This document shows positions 55,981-64,000 of a stretch of 64,000 nt of DNA, piece by piece. Made by a program: the position numbers and the translations under genes. The stretch spans positions 52,006,587 to 52,070,586 of the forward strand of contig NC_089763.1 in assembly GCF_040412425.1 (NCBI RefSeq), written 5' to 3'. The notes under the pieces are model-generated. The model was not told the DNA's origin. It saw nothing but the letters and a program-made list of their open reading frames with translations, and searched no databases. Each line of letters starts with the position of its first letter. Position 1 is the stretch's first letter. The DNA is from Macrobrachium rosenbergii. Lineage: Eukaryota; Arthropoda; Malacostraca; Decapoda; Palaemonidae.

Positions 55981-58817
55981 ATGTCAGATTCTAGCCTTTC
56001 TAGTATAAGGTATTGCAGTAAGGGCTGTAAGAATAGGTTGACTTCAACCAAATATGACAATCGTACTGTTTGGAGTTCGAGCAGGGAACAAGTTTGCTCT
56101 TCCGAACTTTGCTGTGACGAGTGTAAAGACTGGGATAAGTGGAAATGGAAGACTCTTTATGCATACTTAGACAAATTACAGCATGACAGAATTGGGAAAG
56201 CGACTGCTAGGGCTGAAGCGAAGGCTTCTGCTAGTCAGGCTTTGTCTCCGGGAGTTGATGTGACTCCTTTACCTATTCCTCTAATACCTGGAACTGCTTT
56301 TTCCCCTATCTCAAGTCCTCCAACTTACCCTGCAACTCCAATCCCTGGCTCTCATTCCTCTGATCATTGCCAGCCTAGAAGCACGTGTGGACAAGAAATT
56401 TGGGTAAATTTACAGTTTCGGTCAAATTCACATTTCCGATAAAAAATTACATTTTCCTAAGCTTAAATAGTGTACTTTCAACGAATCTGACCTTTATTTC
56501 CCAAATGATTAGATTTTGAGATACATGGCTGGTACCGCTCTCAGTTTGGAGGTAAACGCCAAGCGGGCTTATGCACATTTTAAATGATTGTTTCGTATGT
56601 TCTGGCAAAGTGTGCGCTGCGCGCTGCCACAGGGGTTACAGGGAACGAAATTTTACCCCTAACGTCTAGTTACAGTTTCGTGAAATTCACGGCTAAAACT
56701 GCAATGTTACCCTTTTCGTTAACCACTTCACTTACCTTAAATAGATGGTAGTACTAAATGTTCAGCGAAGAAAGGTATTCACAACCTGTGGAGTTCCATT
56801 GTAATGTCCATGGAAACGACCAATAGCCTTAAACCTAGACCGGAATCCATGGCAGTCAACTGCACTTTTGTAGAAAGTCCCTTATTCCAAAATGCAGTTA
56901 ATTGGATATTCTTGAAACAAAGCAACCAATCAGGTTTCAGCAATTGTACCCATTATAATTCATAACGAAAAACAAAAGACGATTAGGCATTTTTACCACA
57001 ATACATTGACAAAAAACAAAAACGCCTCAGCAGAAAAACTGACATGGCAGCATAAACGCATCCTTGCGATAACAAGGCACAATATTCATCGGCAAATATC
57101 TCCGTAACTCTTAATTTGCGGAAGATGCGAGTAAGTATTTCGTATGAATCATGACAAAAATATATGATAGCAAGTAAAAAAATATTAGATATCCGAATTT
57201 GACCGAAACTGTAATAATACCGAAATTTGATTTATTAGTGAACTCAGTTTCCCAAATTGGGAATTCAGTGTGTGTCCTCATGGACAAATTCAAGTATAAG
57301 TGCAGTGTCAGTGGAGGGGGCAGCTACTCGTCCCACCAATTCACCTAGACCAAGGTCCCTTCTGAACTCCCTTGCTCACCTGGGAGGAAGCAAACTGGAG
57401 TCCAAGGGAGGTCGATGGGGTTTGCCCACGAGTAGTCATCGCCTCGTCTGAGCCTGTTGTCCGCCCGTCCCAGGTCTCGGAGGATCGCCGTTGGAAAGGC
57501 ATCTGAATGGACGTACATGTGTTATCTTGTAGTGACTCGGACTGTGGCGCTCTTAAGCGCGGTCGGCAATTTGCCAGTGTTTCAAGACCGTTGAAAAGGT
57601 CTGCTGCCCCGATGGACAAGGACATTCCCCTGTCTAGTAAGCAAGCATTGGATAGGGCTCGTAGTCCTCAGCCCTCCTGTAGTTTTTGGGAGTCTTCTCA
57701 AGCCTCTCACTCCCTTTCAATGGATATCAAGCGCCACAAAGTGTGTAAAGAAGTGTCCGTTAGTCCAACATATGGTAATCGTGTGTCGAAATGTCCAGAA
57801 TCTGAGAGTATAATGCCCGATTGTGAGAAATCAGTGTCCGAGCAACATTTGTTGGAATGTCCATCGTCTGCGCGTCGAATAAGTGGACGCCCAGTGTCTG
57901 TGTGTTCCGAGAGTGATCGTGTTTTGTCGGATCTTTCTGCACTTTGACATCAAGTGTCCGTGTGTCCGTCTTACGGATGCCCAGCTTCTGAGCATCCTCT
58001 CTTTGGAAGCACAGTGTCCGAATTGCAGACTTCAGATCTGTCCGCCGAGTCAGTGAGCGGACGTCCAGGGACCGAGCATCAAGTGTTAGCGGGCGTCAGT
58101 GTTGATCTTTGCCCGCCTTCCAGCATCCGTCCAGTGCCACAAGTGGGACTTACTGTCTCTGGTGCGTTTCATGCCAATCCCCTTGCGGTTCAGGATCCTT
58201 CCCTAGTCTCTAATCATCATTGTTTAGATAACATCTTGAACTTGCTGCAGAACCCATCTACAACCACTCAAGTGCCCTCAGATCCTCTGATGTCCCCAAT
58301 TTCTTCTGAAGAGGAACCTGTAGAGGGGGACGTTCCTACATCAAACTATGTGACCCTGTTGCGGTTCTTCGTGGTATGCTACCCGGACTTCTTTTCTCCA
58401 GCCACCCCTTCTCCAGGTTCGTTGTTTATGATGCGACAACCATTGGGAGCGGCTAAATTGCCGCATATTGTCCCGTCCTTCTCATCCAGGAAAGCTTTTG
58501 CACATGTCAACATATGGTTGTCAGAGAAGAGAGATGTTGGTAAAGCTGCGTTCTGTGAGCCTCCTTCCCATCTGATACGTCAGAAGTATTTGTCCTATTC
58601 TACTGGGGAAGTTCCATCCTTGGGAGTTTCTGCCTCCTCACAAGGGAACTTCTCCAGTCTCATTGACGCTACTCGTCGGTCAGCCTCCTTCTCCGCCAGG
58701 ATTTTGTGTACCTCATCAGAACTGGACCATTTGCTGAAAGATATTTTTAAGGCTTTTGAGGTTCTGAGTTTCCTCGATTGGACTGTTGGTGCACTAGTGA
58801 AGAAGATCGAAGACTGA
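55981..58817 (+). pseudogene. DIRS copy B gag-like ORF1, interrupted
   Basis: The first ORF after the left ITR starts MSDSSLSSIRYCSKGC. It has a cysteine-rich N-terminal block; copy A has more of these cysteines, so CSSC has decayed to SSSR here. An 819-bp TIR element interrupts it at 56403-57221. The reading resumes at about 57229, passes through a degenerate 'VS..P' repeat region (57750-58150, one stop at about 57945), and ends in a capsid-like part (58330-58817) with FLDWTVGALVKK. Gag would form the particle that packages the RNA. It is followed by a C-terminal portion (58818-59500) in other frames that contains PLCAGG and runs up to the RT. Confidence 0.7.
56403..57221. mobile_element. 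819-bp TIR element inserted in DIRS copy B gag
   Basis: It is bounded by inverted repeats GGTAAATTTACAGTTTCGG at the left and the reverse complement of GGTATTATTACAGTTTCGG at the right; the match extends about 27 bp with three mismatches. It is flanked by perfect 8-bp direct duplications GAAATTTG at 56395-56402 and 57222-57229. Comparison with copy A shows that the flanking gag sequence is continuous without it. It has no coding capacity that I recognise, so it is a MITE-type non-autonomous element. The 8-bp duplication suggests a hAT, P or Mutator-like transposase, but the GG-starting ends do not settle the superfamily. Confidence 0.85.
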
Positions 58818-59516
58818 GCATCATGTCAAGAGAATTTTGCTTCGGACTGGCTGGGGGTTCTGGCCTCCGCAGATTGTGCAGTGAGGGACAGCACCCGTGA
58901 ACTACCACCATTTTCACTACTGGTGTACTGAAGAAACGAGACTTATGGTGCTCGTTCACCTCTATGGGAGCCACTCCTCAATGTTCTTCCCTTCTGTTCG
59001 CTCCCTTGGACAGCAACAGCTTATTTCCTCAAGAGACTTTAGAACGGGTGGCAGGAGAATTGCAGAAGAAATCCACCCAAGATTTACTTACTCAGTCCAC
59101 CAAGAGGACTAGGATCTCGACACGTCCTTCTTTCATTGCAGTTCCTCTGACCAGGGATACTTCTTTCCCTCAGCAACCCTTTCGAGGGAGCAGAGGTCAT
59201 GTCCAGTCCCGTTTGAGAACTAATTTGTGTCCAGTGCGACTCAGCAAACAACCCTCTAACAAAACCACCTCTTGCAAGTTAGCTACCTGTCCTCTGTGTG
59301 CCGGTGGGAGCAAGACTACTTCTTTTTTGGAACAGATGGGAAGCAAGAAAGTAGATCCTTGGGTACTTCAAGTCTTGAAAGAGGGCTACTCGATCCCCTT
59401 CAGGGAGAAACCTCTCTTAGTAACCTCTCCCATCACATTGACAGCCTACTCTGTAGGCTCAGAGAGGTTTTCAGCCCTGTCTCGAGAAGTTTCGGCTTTG
59501 CTTCGAGAAACAGGCA

Positions 59517-60264
59517 GTGGAGGAGGTCGAAGACATGAGCACAGAGGGATTTTACAACCGCCTCTTCATAGTCCCAAAGTCATCAGGGGGATGGAGACCT
59601 GTCCTGGACATCAGTGCTCTGAACTTCTTTGTCCAAACTATGAAGTTCAAGATGGAAAGGAATCAATCGGTCCTATCAGCCATCCATCAGGGGGACTGGA
59701 TGGTGACAATAGATATGGAGGATGCTTATTTCCACGTTCCCGTTCACCAGGATTCCAGGAAGTATCTGAGATTCGTGTTCCAGGACAGGGTCTTCCAGTT
59801 TCGGGCCGTGTGCTTCGGCCTCTCCACGGCACCTCAAGTTTTCACCCGGGTTCTCGCTCCTATACTGAAGTGGCTACACCTTATAGGAATCAACGTCCTT
59901 ATACCTAGACGATTGGCTCCTACACTCCCCATTAGAAGCCCAATGCACGGAGGACCTTCAGAGGACCCTTCAACTTGTGCAACACCTAGGATTGCTGATA
60001 AACTTCAAGAAATCACATTTAATCCCCACACAGTCGATTCTTTATTTGGGGATAGTGATAGATTCTCTGAATTTTCAGGCTTTTCCATCCCAACAAAGGA
60101 TTCGCAACTGTATTTTGAAAGTTCGAGAATTCATGTCTCTTCCATCTTGCTTATCCAACGCTTGGATGAGCCTTGTGGGAACTCTGTTGTCAGTCGAGAA
60201 GTTTGTACCTCTGGGCAGACTACACATCAGACCCCTTCAGTTCTATCTCAAAGCCAACTGGTAG
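59517..60264 (+). pseudogene. DIRS copy B reverse transcriptase, frameshifted
   Basis: The RT copies the element's RNA into DNA. The sequence shows FYNRLFIVPKSSGGWRPVLD (fingers), then MVTIDMEDAYFHVPVH (motif A, with D-AYFH) and FRAVCFGLSTAPQVF (motif B). Just before the catalytic YLDD box the frame breaks near 59905: the frame of motifs A and B reads 'LIPRRLAPTL', whereas the adjacent frame reads LDDWL and continues at 59977-60264 through LGLLINFKKS and the thumb. One small indel therefore separates motif A from the YLDD aspartates. The 5' junction with the gag C terminus is also a frame change at about 59510. Confidence 0.85.
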
Positions 60265-60324
60265 AGAAAGATATTTCGAGATTCGTTCATCCTCAGAATC
60301 ACCCCTGAAATCAAGGAGGACTCG

Positions 60325-60924
60325 GTGGTGGCTGGTGGACAGATTCGAGACAGGGATGTCACTGTCTCCTGTGAACCCCAACCTAATGTTGTACTCCGAC
60401 GCGTCGGATCTGGGTTGGGGAGCCCTTCTCAATGGCTTGGAGGTATCAGGTTTATGGTCCCCGCCCAAAAGAGATTGGCACATAAATGTGAAAGAATTGA
60501 GGGTGATACACCTGGCCCTTCAGTTTTTTTGCGACAGAGACCGTTCAGGAAAACAGTAGCGCTACATTCAGACAGCACAACTGCACTGGGCTATATAAAG
60601 AAACAAGGGGGAACCCACTCTTTTTCACTATGCAAAGCAGCCAAAGACTTTCTTCTATGGGCACAGAACAACGGGACCATCGTTCTGACCCACTTCGTCC
60701 AGGGCAAAATAAACATTCTTGCGGATGAACTAAGTCGCAGCAAACAGTTTCTGCCAATGGAGTGGACACTCAATCCACAGGTGTGCACCGACCTGTGGAA
60801 ACAGTGGGGAAAGCCAACAGTAGACCTGTTTGCAACGTCAAGAAACCATTGTCTCCCTCTGTACTTTCCCCCGACTCCAGATCCACAAGCTTGGGCGACG
60901 GATGCCATTTTGCAGGATTGGTAG
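60325..60924 (+). pseudogene. DIRS copy B RNase H and connecting domain
   Basis: RNase H degrades the RNA strand of the hybrid. Motifs present in two frames are YSDASDLGWGALL at about 60390, NVKELRVIHLALQFF, then LHSDSTTALGYIKKQGGTHS at about 60570 and ILADELSRS at about 60720. After it comes a segment typical of DIRS pol proteins, DLFATSRNHCLPLYFPPTPD followed by WATDAILQDW. The frame closes at a stop at 60924. Related downstream sequence continues to about 61130 in other frames. A frame change lies between the DAS motif and KEL. Confidence 0.8.
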
Positions 60925-61289
60925 GGTCTCAACATCTTCGCCTTTTCCTCCCTTCAACATGGAAAGAGAAATGTTGAGGAAGTTCAACACTCACAGCAGT
61001 GTATCAATGACCCTAGTGGCTCCCTTTTGGCCACACAAGTAGTGGTTCCCGGACCTTCTAAGCCTACTAGTAGACTATCCAAGGCTCCTACCCCAGAAGA
61101 AAAATCTCAGACAGCCCCACTTTCTTTTTTTCACCGAGGCTTACCCACTCTCACTCTGACAGGCTTCAGACTGCCAGGGAACTTGTCAGAGCGAAAGGGT
61201 TTTCAAGGAAGGCTGCAGAAGCTATTGCAGGATGTAGGTGATGATCTTCTGCTGCAGTCTACCAACCGAAGTGGACAGTCTTTCAGAGC

Positions 61290-62155
61290 TGGTGCCTAGA
61301 CAGAAATATATCCTGTACTCAAACGACTGTAGCTCAGATCACAGATTTTTTGCTGTTCCTCAGATCCTCGAAAGGTCTAGCCACGTCAGCCATCAAGAGA
61401 TACAGATCTATGTTGAATTATGTCTTTAAGCACAGAGGAATAGACCTTGCATTAAACCAGGACTTAAGTTATTTAATAAAGTCCTTGAAAAATAGTAAGC
61501 AAGATGGAAGCCCGGCTCTTGCATGGAATTTGGATATTGTCCTCAAATGGCTTTTGGGCCCTCCCTTTGAGCCTCTAGAATCTCCTCTCTTAAAGATCTG
61601 ACAAGAAAGATGCTTTTTCTTATGGTCTTAGCAATGGCGAAGGGGGTTAGTGAGCTACATGCCTTTGATAAGAGAGTAGGCTTCTTGCAAGGTGACACTA
61701 TCTGCTCCTTGACCTTAGGTTTTATGGCAAAGAACAAAGACCCCTCTAGTCCCTGGCCATGCTCCTTTACATTCAAGAGCCTGGCTAACATTCTAGGTCA
61801 AGCAGATCAAGAAAGACTCCTCTGTCCAGTTCGTTCTCTTCACAAGTATTTATGAAGAACCAAGGAAGTTAGAGGCCCTTCTCCGAATCTGTGGTGCTCA
61901 GTTAAAAACCCCAGTCAGCTGTTGTCCAAGAGTGCCTTAACATTCTTTTTAAGAACTGTGATTTCTGAATCACACTCCAAGATCCAGGAGGATGTTTTTC
62001 CTTTATACAAGGTCAAAGCACATGAAATTAGAGCAGTAGTGACGTCCTTGGCCTTCAAGCACAATCTATCGCTGTCTTCTCTCCCGCAGTTCACGTATTG
62101 GAGGTGCAGATCAGTTTTTGCAATGTTCTACGTGCGTGATATGGAAACAACGTAA
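61290..62155 (+). pseudogene. DIRS copy B tyrosine recombinase, defective
   Basis: The recombinase integrates circular DIRS DNA without a target duplication. The N-terminal core-binding part is readable as FFAVP/LFLRSSKGLATSAIKRY and YVFKHRGIDLA. The catalytic domain has LAMAKGVSELHAFDKRVG, KAHEIRAVVTSLAF (the H-x-x-R box) and a C-terminal VFAMFYVRDMETT holding the nucleophilic tyrosine. In copy A the first box reads TAKRASQLHA. Here the arginine is glycine (KG), so one of the R-H-R-Y residues is lost. Stops or frame changes occur near 61602, 61853 and 61920. Confidence 0.82.
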
Positions 62156-62762
62156 GAAAATTGCAGTACGATCCACTCTCCTTGAGTGAGGATTGGTGTT
62201 TTCTTGGGAAGCCTGATTGATACTGTGTTGTGAGTACCATCGGTTGGTTTGATTTTTAACAAGGTTGTGGTGTAGGTTTTAAAATTCTGGTCATATTTTA
62301 TACTGCGCCCAGGGCAGGGCACACACACATTTCGATGTGTGTCTTTTGGATTGTTAGCTTTGGCAACCTGTGATTAACTCCTATGTTGCAAAGCACCCAC
62401 TGAAGTAGAGGCGACTCTTGGCTCTACCGCCACGCCACTACAGGTCGAGAGGAGCTCCGACCAGAGGCAGTACCTATCTGCTGTAGCTCCCTCACCAGGT
62501 AAGGTTACAACAAGCATTTCACGATGCTAGCAAAATTTCATATTTCAAATTCATCGCCATCCCTGAGTGTTTTTGAGTAGTTTTGTCCATGTATCCCACC
62601 TCCTGTCAATGTGGGATTCAGCTATGTAATTATTTGGTAAGTTGCATATATAAAAATTATATTTTTATAATAAAATAAAGTTTTATTTATAATTACCAAA
62701 TAGTTACATGATCAGAGCCCGCCCCCTCCCTCCCTTCTCATGGACATAGAGCATAAACAAAC

Positions 62763-62911
62763 TGAGGTCTTTAGCTGTGTTGTATCTATCCTTCCCTGAA
62801 AGTGGGCTGGGCAGTATAACTACACCTTAAACAAACGAGCACTACCGTGAATTTTAAATTTTGAGGTGCTGCATAAAGTAGAAACAATACCTGTGTAATT
62901 ATTTGGTAAGT
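62763..62911 (-). repeat. Right inverted terminal repeat of DIRS copy B
   Basis: Reverse complement of the left terminal repeat at 55597-55750 with scattered mismatches. Just inside it (62600-62760) lie two further short copies of the TAATTATTTGGTAAG terminal motif, one direct and one inverted. This is how DIRS elements arrange an internal complementary region. Confidence 0.82.
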
Positions 62912-62949
62912 ATATATAAAACATTATTTTAATATAAAAATGTCATCTT

Positions 62950-64000
62950 TCTTATTGTTGCTTTGGTTCAGTTAATCATTCATACATTAACTGTATAAGT
63001 TTTAATGCATTGTACCTGTTACCATTGTGTTCCTGCCAGGTATCTAATTTGTTCAATATTTTAATAAAATAGTATTAAAAGTATTGGACAAAAACCTGAC
63101 ATGTGCACTGATCTTAGATTTTTTTCTTCTCAATATTTAATTTGTAATTGAGTATGTAAATTTCAGTGTATAAGGGAGGTCTAAACTGCTCAAAGGTTGA
63201 GGATTAGGCAACTCTGGGCACTTGTTTTTTATTCAACATTTTTTTAAAAATGGAAAATATGCATTTAAAATACTGTATGCAAATTATACGGGGCTGATGT
63301 ATGTTAGGAAGACATAAATCAGCTGGGAAGTCAAGCTAATTTATGGTAAGAGGGCAGGATATGCTTGTACATTAATTCCAATAACATTACTTGAAGTGGC
63401 ATAAAAACAGTAAATGATAAATAAAAGTATTTTTTATCATTTATCATTTATAACAGTGCTGGTTATACAAATAATTCTGCAGACAGGCTGATGTATTTAA
63501 GAGAGCAGAATTGTCAACTGTATCAATAAAATGTGCATGTCAGGGAAAAGTAACATTCATTGAAATTATTTTTGAATCATCTCAGAAGAATAACAGCTCA
63601 GAAATCGGTGATGAAGTGATATGTTTAAAGAAAGTGAAGGGACATATAAAGCAGTGAATTTGCTTTATGAGTAAGACCTCATGGATATGATATGAATTCA
63701 GGGGTGGGTGTGTAGAAATTAGACTCAAGTTTGTCATGTTGCACTTTCCATCTTGAATCACTTGAAGAGGACAGTGAATTCTCATCTCATATTGAAGTAA
63801 GATCTTCACTTACTGCTCTGAATTGTTGTGATGTCACTACTTTTGATTCTGGTCTGATTTTTTCAGGAATAATTCTTTATTAGTATAAAACAGTTATGAC
63901 CTAATGATGAGTGAGTAATGAACACCATCAAACGTTTACTCTGCCTGTTCATATTTGAAACTTGTAGTTATGTGAATATGAATGCCCTGAAGCTTGCAAA
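62950..64000 (+). other. ATAD1 intron 4 sequence right of DIRS copy B, nothing recognised
   Basis: AT-rich DNA. No plausible acceptor followed by the expected post-Walker-B ATAD1 coding sequence (DSFLR...) is present, so the next exon lies outside the window. Confidence 0.6.

Larger units (their letters stand above)
55583..62946 (+). mobile_element. DIRS1-like retrotransposon, copy B, end to end, in ATAD1 intron 4
   Basis: The ~7.36 kb element has inverted terminal repeats of about 150 bp: 55597-55750 is the inverse of 62763-62911, both carrying the ACCAAATAATTACA-type end and the 'GGCAGCTCAAAATTTAAAATTC' block. Between them, in order on the plus strand, are a gag-like region, reverse transcriptase, RNase H, a DIRS-specific connecting domain and a tyrosine recombinase. 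There is no integrase or aspartic protease, which is the definition of DIRS. The terminal motif CTATGTAATTATTTGGTAAG recurs inside the right end at about 62618, and inverted at about 62690, consistent with the internal complementary region of DIRS elements. Several frameshifts, one TIR insertion and a lost catalytic arginine make this copy defective. Confidence 0.9.

Overview
The window is eukaryotic, and almost certainly from a decapod crustacean. Coding DNA is sparse and split by canonical GT/AG introns. Very long dinucleotide microsatellites are frequent. The repeat content is DIRS1-like tyrosine-recombinase retrotransposons, a tRNA-derived SINE and a 'GCTGAATGACCTCAT' interspersed repeat that I associate with decapod genomes. 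The species cannot be fixed from this sequence alone.

The only host gene I can identify is on the plus strand from about 41.06 kb to beyond the right edge. It is the 5' half of ATAD1/Msp1, the mitochondrial and peroxisomal outer-membrane AAA+ extractase. Four exons are readable: the membrane anchor, a short linker, the linker plus start of the AAA domain, and Walker A to Walker B. All splice phases agree. Its introns are 2-7 kb or more and hold most of the mobile DNA of the right half. These include a nested Tigger-like DNA transposon (44.0-46.7 kb, intron 2), a truncated DIRS copy and a pogo/Tigger transposase fragment (48.4-50.8 and 52.1-52.5 kb, intron 3), and an end-to-end DIRS element (55.6-62.9 kb, intron 4).

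The left half (0-32 kb) has no recognisable host gene. It holds two minus-strand DIRS copies: D (1.27-4.16 kb, internally deleted) and A (14.88-22.68 kb, nearly complete but interrupted). Each is inserted into an older, more decayed element of a second DIRS-like family. Parts of these older elements lie at 4.17-5.8 kb (E), and at 22.69-23.9 kb and 13.5-14.88 kb (F and G, two halves of one element split by A). Copy A is itself interrupted by a SINE and a hAT-like MITE placed side by side, and copy B carries an 819-bp TIR element in its gag.

Between these blocks lie a diverged ~400-bp tandem array bounded by direct repeats (8.27-10.9 kb), several TIR elements, a 43-bp tandem repeat, and an unidentified, decayed coding-like block on the minus strand at 28.4-31.0 kb. 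The region 31.8-40.8 kb is mostly AT-rich DNA with very large (TA)n, (CA)n, (ATT)n and (CT)n tracts. Every retrotransposon copy has frameshifts, stops or lost catalytic residues, so none looks autonomous as sequenced.
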